From an uncultured bacterium (GTDB lineage Bacteria; Cyanobacteriota; Vampirovibrionia; Gastranaerophilales; Gastranaerophilaceae): a stretch of DNA of 49,817 nt. The stretch covers positions 1-49,817 of the forward strand of contig CADAYE010000005.1 of the NCBI GenBank assembly GCA_902792085.1, in the 5' to 3' direction. Both the position numbers and the translations under genes were made by a program. Positions 1-8,236 of the stretch are shown one piece after another. Position 1 is the first letter of the stretch, and each line of letters begins with the position of its first letter. The notes beneath the pieces were generated by a model that worked only from the letters and a program-made list of their open reading frames with translations, ran no database searches and was not told where the DNA came from.

Positions 1-2
1 TT

Positions 3-74
3 GTAGGTGAATTTATGAACCATACAACTGCGGGTGAGGGTGATATCAAAGGCGCCGTAGTTTTAGGCGCCTGA
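3..74 (+). CDS. C-terminal end of an unidentified protein (partial)
   Basis: An open frame enters from the left edge of the window and ends at the TGA at 72-74. It encodes 23 residues ending in KGAVVLGA. It stops just before a set of stem-loops, as a gene end would. The other two forward frames stop within the first ten bases. Too little is present to name a family. Confidence 0.5.
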   Translation, partial: VGEFMNHTTAGEGDIKGAVVLGA

Positions 75-79
75 TTGAT

Positions 80-223
80 TTTTGTCCGTAAGGACAAAAC
101 GAATGAACATTTTATACTTATATCTTATGCGCTGAGCGATGCCGTCAGGCATTGCAGTAAAAAATGTGTTTTTCCTTTCGGTTCACTTTCCTTTTTGCAT
201 CATAATCAAAAAGGAAAGTGAAC
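80..223. repeat. Cluster of three intergenic stem-loops
   Basis: Three hairpins follow each other without coding potential. The first is an 8-bp stem at 80-87/92-99 with loop gtaa. The second is atgcc/ggcat at 139-152. The third is a perfect 16-bp inverted repeat at 181-196/208-223 with an 11-base loop. The last lacks a U-tract on either side, so it is not a normal intrinsic terminator. The arrangement looks like a mosaic of short palindromic intergenic elements. Bases 224-276 hold nothing recognisable. Confidence 0.6.
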
Positions 224-276
224 AAATTTAAAGAGAATACACAATATACATTATGGTGTGAAAATAGTGATTTCAT

Positions 277-313
277 ATAAAAAAGACCTGAACTTTTGTT
301 CAAGTCTTTTTAT
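277..313 (-). terminator. Terminator of the RHH gene pair
   Basis: The arms aaaagac and gtctttt extend through gaac/gttc around a short loop, giving a long hairpin. T/A tracts on both sides let it work in both directions. It lies 55 bases beyond the stop of the minus-strand gene ending at 368. A closely similar hairpin is at 49699-49737. Confidence 0.65.
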
Positions 314-367
314 ACTTTCTAATAACCGTTTTACCCTGAGAATAATATTTGTCCCTAAGAAGTCCTT

Positions 368-562
368 TTATGCTAACAAGTCTTCAAGTAATTCTGCGTT
401 AGCTCTTGATTTCTTTACTCTGTACAAATATCTTTCAACTGCTGATTTTATTGTTTTTTCTTTCTGAGTCAAACTATTATCAAGCAGTTCAACATATTTG
501 TTTACTGTTATCATTTGATAATTTTTCATTTTCCTTGCCCTGTCTTTAGAATTTTTAACCAA
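368..562 (-). CDS. Small RHH-like paralog of the neighbouring regulator
   Basis: A 64-residue basic protein. Its second half aligns by eye with the neighbour encoded at 555-743: IKSAVERYLYR here against IREALRTYMYR there. Both end in almost the same tail (NAELLEDLLA against NAELLDALLG). The N-terminal strand expected for a ribbon-helix-helix fold is not obvious, so this may be a diverged or degenerate RHH copy. Its start overlaps the end of the upstream gene by 8 bases, indicating translational coupling. It could be a DNA-binding partner or an antitoxin-like subunit. No toxin gene lies next to it. Confidence 0.6.
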   Translation of the reverse strand: MVKNSKDRARKMKNYQMITVNKYVELLDNSLTQKEKTIKSAVERYLYRVKKSRANAELLEDLLA

Positions 563-743
563 GTAATGCGTCTAATAATTCTGCATTAGAAACAGATTTG
601 CTTGAATTTCTTACCTGATTTCTATACATGTAAGTTCTTAATGCTTCCCTGATTAATTCTGATCTTGTTCTGTTTTCATTGTTCGCTACTAAATCAATTT
701 CATCTAAAAATTTTTCGGGCATTGAAATTAATACTCTTGCCAT
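555..743 (-). CDS. Ribbon-helix-helix (CopG/MazE-like) transcriptional regulator
   Basis: A 62-residue protein with classic RHH layout. The strand ARVLISMPEKFLDEID is followed by a helix-turn-helix pair containing NRTRSELIREALRTYM. Such proteins dimerise through the strand and bind operator DNA; many are antitoxins of MazEF-type modules. The strong ribosome-binding site aaaggag lies upstream of the ATG. It is the first gene of a two-gene unit ending at the terminator at 277-313. The C-terminal tail NAELLDALLG, shared with the next gene, is not part of the core fold. The RHH call is firm; an antitoxin role is not supported by any adjacent toxin. Confidence 0.85.
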   Translation of the reverse strand: MARVLISMPEKFLDEIDLVANNENRTRSELIREALRTYMYRNQVRNSSKSVSNAELLDALLG

Positions 744-884
744 TTTATTTCTCCTTTATTTTTCCCTATTGAATTCCCCTGACATTAATATAAAGTATTA
801 ATTCGATAAAAAATTGCTAAATTTTACCTATAATATATATATTTTTGTAATATTTCTTAATATTCTTCAAAAGCCACTAATATT

Positions 885-1922
885 TCAGTTTTTAATGTAA
901 GTATTAAGGATATCCGGCAATAATATTTCTGTTTTTTCAATGCTAAAGTTATAACATTGGTCTATTTTTTCTTTATCAAAACCTTCAAAGCATGATTTTC
1001 CGTTTTTGTCAGCAAGTATTTTGGGTGCGATAAAGTGATATATCTTATCAGTAAATGGCAATAAACTTCCGCACAATTTTCCGCCTGCTTCCGTAAAAAC
1101 GCTTGTAATTCCGAATTCATAGATTTTTTTTAGTATAAATTCAATATCAAGTTTGTCATTTATAACGGGGGTTTTTATGTAAGTAATGTTATTTAAGCGG
1201 TCTGTTTTTGGTTCTTCGCAAAAAACATAAATATTACCGTCTTTGTATATTTGAGAATTTATATTTGTTTTTAATTCTCTATCCAGAATAATTTTATTTT
1301 TGTGTTTCATTTGCGGATTGTCAGCAATAACGGTGGAAGATGAAGTCATTATTGCATCATATAGTTTTCTTAGTTTGCGGCCTTTGTTTCTTGCTTTTTC
1401 TGAGGTAATCCATTTTGAATCACCATTGTATGTTGCAATTTTTCCGTCAAGAGTTGTTGCGGTTTTTATGGCTACGAAAGGCATGTTTTTTGTCTTGTTC
1501 TTTATAAAGACTTCATTTAGTTTTTGGCATTTTTTTTCCAAAATAGGACCAATGACTTCAATACCATTATCTTTAAGAATTTGTAGTCCTTTCCCTGCGA
1601 CAATCGGGTTTGGGTCTTTCATTCCGTAAACAACTCTTTTTATCCCTTTTTCGATGATAATATCTGTGCAGGGCGGAGTTTTGCCGTGATGACAACAAGG
1701 TTCAAGGTTTACTATCAGAGTGCAATTATTAGCATTATCAAGTTTATTCAGAGCATCTCTTTCTGCATGAAATTCTCCGTATTTTTTGTGATAACCTGTT
1801 GCAATCTCATTTTCATCTTTATCAATTATTATGCATCCGACCATTGGGTTTGGGGATGTTTTGCCAAGTCCTTTTTTTGCAAGTTTAATGCATTTTTTCA
1901 TTAAATTCTCATAATTATTCAT
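885..1922 (-). CDS. ribD: Bifunctional riboflavin biosynthesis deaminase/reductase RibD
   Basis: RibD deaminates the pyrimidine formed from GTP and reduces its ribosyl side chain, the second and third steps of riboflavin synthesis. The 345-residue length fits the two-domain family. The N-terminal deaminase domain carries the zinc ligands in HAE (His52, Glu54) and PCC...PPC (Cys76, Cys85), at positions matching E. coli RibD. The remainder, from about residue 147, is the RibD C-terminal reductase domain, beginning with a TLDGKIA motif. The gene stands alone here; lumazine synthase (ribH) lies about 43 kb away at 44639. No FMN riboswitch was recognised upstream. It is divergent from the MBL hydrolase, 63 bases away. 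Confidence 0.97.
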   Translation of the reverse strand: MNNYENLMKKCIKLAKKGLGKTSPNPMVGCIIIDKDENEIATGYHKKYGEFHAERDALNKLDNANNCTLIVNLEPCCHHGKTPPCTDIIIEKGIKRVVYGMKDPNPIVAGKGLQILKDNGIEVIGPILEKKCQKLNEVFIKNKTKNMPFVAIKTATTLDGKIATYNGDSKWITSEKARNKGRKLRKLYDAIMTSSSTVIADNPQMKHKNKIILDRELKTNINSQIYKDGNIYVFCEEPKTDRLNNITYIKTPVINDKLDIEFILKKIYEFGITSVFTEAGGKLCGSLLPFTDKIYHFIAPKILADKNGKSCFEGFDKEKIDQCYNFSIEKTEILLPDILNTYIKN

Positions 1923-1985
1923 ATTTGTATTTTAGCAGAAATTATGTTAAATTTATAGCGTAGGAGTTATTATAAGGAGAGAAAA

Positions 1986-2654
1986 ATGGTTGATTTAAAA
2001 TATATCGGGCATAGTGCATTTATCATCAAAAACAATGATAAGGCTGTAATAATTGACCCCTGGGTAGAAAAAAATGAAAAATTTAATTGGCATGATGAAC
2101 CGATTACAGATATTTTGCTTACACATGCGCATAGCGACCACTTAGGAAATGCTATAGAAATTGCAAAAGAAAAAGAAATTGAAATTACTGCGGTTGCGGA
2201 AACTGCCGCATATTTAGAAAAAAAAGGCGGAGTAAAGGCTAAATCTATCGGATTAGGTGCTTGGATTAATTATTCATGGGGCAGAGCGGTATTTGTTCCT
2301 GCTTTTCATTCAAATTCTTTGCCAAACGGTAATTATGGCGGATGTGCCGCAAGTATAATTCTTGATATTGATGGAGTTCGTATTTTCCATGCCGGTGATA
2401 CCTGCCTGACAGGTGAAATGAAAACAATTAAAGAACTTTATGCTCCTCAGATTGCGCTTTTGCCTATCGGGGGCACTTATACTATGGATGTTGACCATGC
2501 CGCAATGGCTGCAAAGTGGCTCGGGGTAAGAACAGTTATTCCTATGCATTATGGCACTTTCCCTGAGATTGAGGCGGATTTGCAAAGGTTTGCACAACTT
2601 ATTGCGGTTGGCAATACAAATTGTCAAATTCTTGATCCTAATACTGTTCAATAA
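1986..2654 (+). CDS. UPF0173-type metal-dependent hydrolase (metallo-beta-lactamase fold)
   Basis: A 222-residue metallo-beta-lactamase-fold protein. The metal motif THAHSDH (His47, His49, Asp51, His52) is followed by FHAGDTCL and a late MHYGTFP motif. This order and length match the UPF0173 hydrolase family, related to UlaG-like lactonases and RNase Z-like folds. The natural substrate of the family is not established. The ribosome-binding site aaggaga precedes the ATG by a few bases. A strong terminator follows at 2671, so it is probably monocistronic. Family assignment is firm; function is general. Confidence 0.9.
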   Translation: MVDLKYIGHSAFIIKNNDKAVIIDPWVEKNEKFNWHDEPITDILLTHAHSDHLGNAIEIAKEKEIEITAVAETAAYLEKKGGVKAKSIGLGAWINYSWGRAVFVPAFHSNSLPNGNYGGCAASIILDIDGVRIFHAGDTCLTGEMKTIKELYAPQIALLPIGGTYTMDVDHAAMAAKWLGVRTVIPMHYGTFPEIEADLQRFAQLIAVGNTNCQILDPNTVQ

Positions 2655-2670
2655 TATAAATGTTTTGAAA

Positions 2671-2707
2671 AATAGCCTTAAAGTATCTGCTTTAAGGCTA
2701 TTTTTTT
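2671..2707 (+). terminator. Intrinsic terminator after the MBL hydrolase
   Basis: A 13-bp stem (aatagccttaaag at 2671-2683 with its complement at 2690-2702) closes a six-base loop and runs into a T-tract. Confidence 0.85.
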
Positions 2708-2747
2708 GCTATTTATGTGTTAATATTTTTTCAGATGAGGTATTTTT

Positions 2748-3719
2748 ATGAAAATTTTATTTGTTATTGACAGAGTTGAACTAAAATATTTTGAATTTAA
2801 TAAATTAGTAACAAATTTTTGGTTAATCAAAGTTTTTTTAGAAAGAGGTTGCGAGGTTTTTATATCGACTATTGATATGTTAAAACTAAAATCAGCAAAG
2901 GCATATTCAGATTGTTACAGGGCTTTTGAAAAAGATGATAATATTTTCTTTGAAAAAGACAATTTGCAGGAATTTTGTGTAAATGATTTTGACCTTGTAA
3001 TGTTTCGCCCTGATCCTCCTGTTGATTTGGATTACATTAATGCGACATATATTCTTGACTTTGTTGATAAAAATAAAACTTTTATAATGAATGATACTGT
3101 TTCTGTCCGTAATTTTAATGAGAAACTTCATGCCGTAATGTTTAATAATTTGATGCCTGAAAATATTGTTACTTCATCTTTTAATGATATTTTGAGTTTT
3201 TTGAAAGATAAAAATGAAATTATTATAAAACCGTTAAATCAGTGCTTTGGCGGGGGAGTGATGTATTTAAAAGAGGGAGATAAAAATACGGCTGTTATTA
3301 TTAATCAGATGACAAATAACGGTTCAAAAGCAGTTATGGTTCAGAAATATATTGATAAGGCTGTTTATGGTGATAAAAGAGTTTTGTTTTTAGGTGAAAA
3401 CATTTTGCCATATTGTGTTCAAAAAGTACCGAGTAACAATGATTTCAAATTCTGCGAACACTGTGATTCTAATATTAAAAAAGCAGTTTTATCTGATGAA
3501 GAAATTGAAAAATTTAAGCCTGTAGCCAAAAAGTTAAATTCAATGGGAATATATATGGCAGGATTAGACGTCATTGACGGAAAAATTATTGAAATAAATG
3601 TAACAAGCCCGTGCTACTTTATAAAAGAAATAAATTCGCATTTTGGGTGCAATCTTCAGGATGAGATAGTAAATTATATTCTTGATAAAGTGAATGACTC
3701 TTTGTATGCTTTGAAATAA
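2748..3719 (+). CDS. gshB: Glutathione synthetase-like ATP-grasp ligase
   Basis: A 323-residue ATP-grasp enzyme resembling prokaryotic glutathione synthetase, which joins gamma-glutamylcysteine and glycine using ATP. Family landmarks are seen in order: FRPDPPVDLDYINATYIL (near residues 85-102), a glycine-rich loop CFGGGVMYL, GDKRVLFLGE, and the metal/ATP-binding end AGLDVIDGK...EINVTSP. No gshA partner is in the window, so the first step must be encoded elsewhere or replaced. Glutathione is typical of Cyanobacteria and Proteobacteria, consistent with the proposed lineage. It lies between a terminator and a convergent gene, so it looks monocistronic. A related ATP-grasp ligase with another substrate is possible. 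Confidence 0.85.
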   Translation: MKILFVIDRVELKYFEFNKLVTNFWLIKVFLERGCEVFISTIDMLKLKSAKAYSDCYRAFEKDDNIFFEKDNLQEFCVNDFDLVMFRPDPPVDLDYINATYILDFVDKNKTFIMNDTVSVRNFNEKLHAVMFNNLMPENIVTSSFNDILSFLKDKNEIIIKPLNQCFGGGVMYLKEGDKNTAVIINQMTNNGSKAVMVQKYIDKAVYGDKRVLFLGENILPYCVQKVPSNNDFKFCEHCDSNIKKAVLSDEEIEKFKPVAKKLNSMGIYMAGLDVIDGKIIEINVTSPCYFIKEINSHFGCNLQDEIVNYILDKVNDSLYALK

Positions 3720-3789
3720 GGAAAAACCGCACAGGTCGTTCTATGCGGCAAGGGGAAAATTTACGAAAATTATATTGGGAATGAATATT

Positions 3790-5412
3790 TTATGCGTTGA
3801 AAATATTGAATGATTTTTCTACATTTTTGGATATTACTTTGGCTACTGATTCATATTCGGTTGTAAGTGCGGTATGTTCCGATTCAAGTTTAGTTAGTTG
3901 CATATCAAATCGTTTGTCCTCACTTTCAATTTTATCCATGTGATTTTGATATATTTGTTCTGCGATAGCCATTTTTTTCTTGTTTTCTTTCTCTACGATA
4001 GATTCATCATCATCCAGAGTTGTTTTAACAAAATCTTTATCAGTCGTACTGTAATATGAAATATACAATTTGCCGGTTTTGAGTTGATTAATTAACCAAT
4101 TTTCATTTAAGTATGCCTGCTTTTCATCTGCGACGGCAAGCGTTGATCCACCATTATCATAGGTTATCGTATTGATATATTTTTCATCAAGCATTTTATT
4201 AAATGTTGTATATCCTTTGGTAATCATCTCATTGTATATATTTTTATAATACTGAACTGCATCAGCATCATATTCATATTGCTTGCCTGTCGCGTATTTT
4301 TCGGTTACAGCCATCGCGTAATCGTATAAATCACGTTGTTCTGCTGTTGTGCCTTCATAGAAAATAGTATTATCTGTATTTGTGACGCTCGTTGTTTTAA
4401 TTGTATCAGAATTTGATAAATTAGGTGATGAGTAACTGCCAAAATCCTGATTAATAAAAAGGGAAGTCATTGTTTTTGAAGATTGGGTATTCCCGTCTTT
4501 ATCCTTGTATGTAAAATCAGAGCCATCTTCTTTTTCAAATGTGTATCCGTTTGAACCGTTGCTTGTAATTTTTAGTCCGGTCAGATAAACATATCCGTCA
4601 TCATCCATCATATTATTACCGCCAAGATAATCTTTTGCCATGAATTTTGCGGCATATCCGGTTGTTCCGTCATCTTTAAGATATGATTCAACTTCAACAG
4701 GAATATTGTCATAATAGAAATATGCAGAACCGCCTGAAACACCTTCCTGTACAAATATTTGATTTCCAGCCGTACCTGTTTTGTATCCTGATTGGTATGT
4801 TGCATAGACTACATTTCCTGTACCTGCGCTTGATTCGTGGAAAGTAAATCCTAAAACATGACTGCCTTTTAATTTTGATGATTCGTCATAATAAATGCCA
4901 TCAGCATGACCTTTATTTATTGCTGCAAAATATTTATCCCAAGCGTCGTGAACATCTGCTTCAGATACAGTCGCTTTCTCCACTTGTGTAAAATTGCCGA
5001 CTTTTTTTAAGAAAGTATTGAAATCATTATGACCATCTCCAAATGCATTTGCAATATCTTGAGTAACAAGAATTTGACCTTTATTATCAGATACGATATA
5101 TTGTTTTCTTGTCGCAACTGCATTCATTGCTGTAAGTTGATTATAAGTTACCGGTTCATAATTAGGAGTATCACCATTGTAACCTGTTAAAATTTGATAC
5201 TGAGTAGCCTGTAAAGCTTCCAAGTATTGATCGTTAGCAGTTTGAGAATCATCTGCAAGTCTTTGTTTTGAATAAGCAACACATTGCTGCTCAAATTCGT
5301 TGTTCGAAATCCGAGCGGTCATAAATAATAATCTGCCTTGTGATGCTGCCATTCCCATAGTTGAACGGTTTATCCTTTCTTGCAAATTTTCGTACAATGT
5401 GTTTGACGGCAT
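3790..5412 (-). CDS. Large lineage-type protein of unknown function with ASQ-RL N-terminus
   Basis: A 540-residue protein without a recognised catalytic domain. Residues about 19-43 read MGMAASQGRLLFMTARISNN, a helical N-terminus I associate with uncharacterised proteins of this lineage. The middle (about 100-440) is rich in Tyr, Thr, Asp and Asn with glycine turns, resembling beta-rich secreted or surface proteins. Residues about 465-530 form a charged helical or coiled-coil tail ending NVEKSFNIFNA. No signal peptide or membrane segment is evident. The helical ends around a variable centre loosely recall axial proteins of flagella or secretion systems; this is speculative. It is divergent from the gene at 5540. 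Confidence 0.75.
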   Translation of the reverse strand: MPSNTLYENLQERINRSTMGMAASQGRLLFMTARISNNEFEQQCVAYSKQRLADDSQTANDQYLEALQATQYQILTGYNGDTPNYEPVTYNQLTAMNAVATRKQYIVSDNKGQILVTQDIANAFGDGHNDFNTFLKKVGNFTQVEKATVSEADVHDAWDKYFAAINKGHADGIYYDESSKLKGSHVLGFTFHESSAGTGNVVYATYQSGYKTGTAGNQIFVQEGVSGGSAYFYYDNIPVEVESYLKDDGTTGYAAKFMAKDYLGGNNMMDDDGYVYLTGLKITSNGSNGYTFEKEDGSDFTYKDKDGNTQSSKTMTSLFINQDFGSYSSPNLSNSDTIKTTSVTNTDNTIFYEGTTAEQRDLYDYAMAVTEKYATGKQYEYDADAVQYYKNIYNEMITKGYTTFNKMLDEKYINTITYDNGGSTLAVADEKQAYLNENWLINQLKTGKLYISYYSTTDKDFVKTTLDDDESIVEKENKKKMAIAEQIYQNHMDKIESEDKRFDMQLTKLESEHTALTTEYESVAKVISKNVEKSFNIFNA

Positions 5413-5539
5413 ATTTTCTTTAAATCTTTAGTATTTTTTTAGATTTGTTAAAGTTTTGTTACAAAAAGGCAATTTTCTTAGAAAAATTTTTTTTATAAAA
5501 ATGTAGGTTAGTTTTAATTGATTAAAGGTAGGAATTTTT

Positions 5540-6364
5540 ATGGTTAGTGTATCAGCAATTTCATCAGGTTTACAAACAATGTGGCGCTATGGCAAGCGTG
5601 CTTTAGAAGTTGCACCTGAATTGGCATTTGGCAGTGCAAGTGAAGCAGCAGGGGCTGCAATGAAAGCAACTAAAGGTTCTGTATTTAATAAAGCGCAGGC
5701 AGGTTGGCATGCATTAGAAAAAGCAGGCTCAGGAAGTTTCTTTAAAAGATTTTTAGGAAATTGTAAAAGTTTTATTCCTGATGCAGTTAAAGCATTTAAA
5801 GCCGGTTCTGCTTCAGGCTTAAAAGGCGGTTTTAAAGGTTTATTTAAAAATTTAGGCTCTAAAATGCCGTTTATAATGTCGGCATCCTGGATGCTTTTTG
5901 AGTTACCTAATATTTACACCGCTGTAAAAGAAAAAGGTGTATTTCAAGGTGCTAAAGAAGTATTAAAATTTGGTGCAAGAATGACCACTGCAGGTCTTGG
6001 TTCTGCTATTGGTGCGGCTTTACCAATTCCATTCGGGAGTTTAATCGGTTGGATGGCAGGTGAATGGATTGCATCTCGTATCGTTGGTAAATCTTATACT
6101 GAACAAAAAGAAGAAAAAGAACAATTAATAAAAGAATTGACAGGACAAGATCCTAATGCGCAACAACAGGTTGAACAAACTCAACAGCCACACAATCCTA
6201 ACCCGTATTGGTTGAATAATCAAACTGCGCAGGTTCAGCCGCAACAACCAAGTTTTAGCGGCAATATGTCAAATCCGTTTGACTATAATCAATACAAACT
6301 TCAAAGTATGCCTTATGCAAACGATATAATGATGCAACAAATGCCGTTTAATGCAATAGCATAA
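5540..6364 (+). CDS. Unknown protein with glycine-rich membrane segment and Gln/Pro-rich tail
   Basis: A 274-residue protein, not recognised. Residues 1-105 are Ala/Gly/Lys/Phe-rich and amphipathic. A hydrophobic segment at about 108-125 and a glycine-zipper-like stretch at about 146-180 (TTAGLGSAIGAALPIPFGSL) could insert in membranes. From residue about 190 the chain becomes charged and then rich in Gln, Pro, Asn and Met, ending MQQMPFNAIA. The ribosome-binding site aggtagga precedes the ATG, and the gene ends at the terminator at 6419. The layout recalls pore-forming or translocated proteins, but there is no signal peptide and no secretion gene nearby. Confidence 0.75.
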   Translation: MVSVSAISSGLQTMWRYGKRALEVAPELAFGSASEAAGAAMKATKGSVFNKAQAGWHALEKAGSGSFFKRFLGNCKSFIPDAVKAFKAGSASGLKGGFKGLFKNLGSKMPFIMSASWMLFELPNIYTAVKEKGVFQGAKEVLKFGARMTTAGLGSAIGAALPIPFGSLIGWMAGEWIASRIVGKSYTEQKEEKEQLIKELTGQDPNAQQQVEQTQQPHNPNPYWLNNQTAQVQPQQPSFSGNMSNPFDYNQYKLQSMPYANDIMMQQMPFNAIA

Positions 6365-6418
6365 AAGATTTTCTATAAAAATAACCCTAAATAAATACCT
6401 AACCCTAATTAACCTAAC

Positions 6419-6455
6419 GGTACGGATAGAATAAATGTTCTTTCCGTACCTTTTT
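6419..6455 (+). terminator. Intrinsic terminator after the glycine-rich protein
   Basis: A stem of ggtacgga with tccgtacc, extended by gaa/ttc, encloses a short loop and is followed by five T residues. Confidence 0.8.
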
Positions 6456-6505
6456 ATGCGCAAAAAATATTTTTACTGCTTTTATTACTTTTGTGAGGTG
6501 TATAA

Positions 6506-8236
6506 ATGAAAATTATTTCTGATTATGGTGTTAGAACCAATAAAAATAACTATTCGCATAAAGTATCTTTTTGTGCTTTAACTCCCAAAACAATTACCAA
6601 AACTGTTTATCCCGAAATTATGTTTAACGCAATGAATAATGCTTGTGCTAAAATAATTGCAGAATTAAATATCGAGAGCAAGAATGTTATGAATGAAACA
6701 GAAAAGTTTATAAAGTTGAGAGAGGATTTTTCTCCTGCGCTTGATAAAGTTTTGCGTAATGAAGAAAGAACAGCATGGGATTTTTATATAAATTCTAATC
6801 CTGAAACGATGAAAGCATACGAAAATGCACAGGAAGAATTTTCACAACTTTTCAGCAACAAAAGAACTTATGAAAGTTTTTCATCAATTAACTTGTCAAA
6901 ACTTCCTAAACACGAACAAAAGCAACTAAAAGATTTACTTAAAATGTTTGACAAACGAATAAATACCGGCAAAATGTATAAAGCATTAGAGAAAAAAGAA
7001 AATGAAATAGCACAAAAATATAATTCTTATGTCCCGAAAATTGACGGTAAAGAAGTTTCAAAACCTGAAATATCAAGAATTATTCAGACAGAAAGCAATC
7101 CTGAATTAAGACAAAAGGCTTATGACGCATTGATTAAAGGCGGAGATTTAATCGCCGATGATATGATAGAATTTGTCAAAATGCGTAATGAATTTGCTAA
7201 AACAAAAGGCTATGACAATTTCTTTGATTATCAGTTAAAAGAAGAATTTGATGTTGAATCTCCGTTTTTGAATAAACTGATAGAACAGGTATATTCGGGT
7301 GCAAAAGACAAAATCAAAGCAATTCAGGAAAAATCTTATGCAGAATTAAGACAAATTTTTGGAACAGATAATTTGCAAGGCTATCATTACGGTCTTTTAA
7401 CAGATTCAAATCCTGCTAAGGCTGTCAATAAAATTCTTGAAAATTACTCAATAGAAGACATCTCTAAAAAAGCATACGCAGGGATGGGCTATGATGTTGA
7501 TAAGATGATATCAGAAGGTAAATTGACTCTTGATTTATACCCACGTAAAGGTAAAAACACACACGGTTTTTGTTTTGGAATTGATCCGGGGAAAGATTCA
7601 AGAATTTTAGCTAATTTAAGAAATGATACTCTCAGTCTTGATACATTAAATCATGAAATGGGACACTGCGTTTACGATTTGGGCATCTCAAGAGATCTGA
7701 CAGTTATTGACAGAGCGCCGTCATCTTCTGCTTTCACAGAAGCAATTGCAATGATGATGGGTGACTTACCGAAGAAGGAAAATATTTTAAAAGATATCGT
7801 TCCAGAAAAAATACTTATCCCGTTTAAAAAATCTATATCAGAGGACGAAGCAAATTTTGTATCAAAAAGTCTTTTGATTATTGATTTTGAAAGGGAGTTA
7901 TATAAAAATCCTAATCAAAATCCCGCAAAACTTTGGGCAGATTTACGCTTAAAATACCGAAACCAAAATCACGCCCCGAATAACGAATGGGCAACAATTC
8001 CGCATTATCTGTCGCATCCGGGGTATTATCAAAATTATTTCAGAGCATCTTTAATGAAAGCGCAAATTTATAATTATTTACAAAAGGTCTTGGGTAATAT
8101 AACCGAAAATACTCAAACATCAAAATATTTAAAAGACAATATTTTTTCAAAAGGTGCATCTGTGGAAGAATACGACCTTATTAAACAACTGACCGGTAAA
8201 GAATTCAGCGCAAAAGACTATATTCAGACTCTCTAA
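6506..8236 (+). CDS. Zinc metallopeptidase of the M2/M3 gluzincin type
   Basis: A 576-residue predominantly helical peptidase. The zinc site is HEMGH (near residue 385) and a downstream glutamate in FTEAIAMMMG about 29 residues later, the spacing seen in oligopeptidase (M3) and ACE-like (M2) gluzincins. The following IPHYLSHPGYYQNYF stretch also fits these families. Such enzymes cleave short peptides or remove dipeptides. There is no signal peptide; instead residues 1-40 are an extra leader with the motif KVSFCAL, like extensions seen at two other genes here. It overlaps the stop of the convergent tsaB by 4 bases. Family is confident, M2 against M3 is not. Confidence 0.85.
   Translation: MKIISDYGVRTNKNNYSHKVSFCALTPKTITKTVYPEIMFNAMNNACAKIIAELNIESKNVMNETEKFIKLREDFSPALDKVLRNEERTAWDFYINSNPETMKAYENAQEEFSQLFSNKRTYESFSSINLSKLPKHEQKQLKDLLKMFDKRINTGKMYKALEKKENEIAQKYNSYVPKIDGKEVSKPEISRIIQTESNPELRQKAYDALIKGGDLIADDMIEFVKMRNEFAKTKGYDNFFDYQLKEEFDVESPFLNKLIEQVYSGAKDKIKAIQEKSYAELRQIFGTDNLQGYHYGLLTDSNPAKAVNKILENYSIEDISKKAYAGMGYDVDKMISEGKLTLDLYPRKGKNTHGFCFGIDPGKDSRILANLRNDTLSLDTLNHEMGHCVYDLGISRDLTVIDRAPSSSAFTEAIAMMMGDLPKKENILKDIVPEKILIPFKKSISEDEANFVSKSLLIIDFERELYKNPNQNPAKLWADLRLKYRNQNHAPNNEWATIPHYLSHPGYYQNYFRASLMKAQIYNYLQKVLGNITENTQTSKYLKDNIFSKGASVEEYDLIKQLTGKEFSAKDYIQTL

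Noticed and set aside
258-467. A 69-codon plus-strand frame over the start of the window
   Set aside because: It crosses the terminator hairpin and lies antisense to the RHH-like gene, with no ribosome-binding site.
744-884. Toxin gene partner for the RHH pair
   Set aside because: No open frame of MazF/RelE size occurs on either side; the gap holds only promoter-like AT-rich sequence.
3727-3748. Terminator between gshB and the 540-residue gene
   Set aside because: Only a five-base stem (ccgca/tgcgg) with a long loop and no U-tract in either direction.
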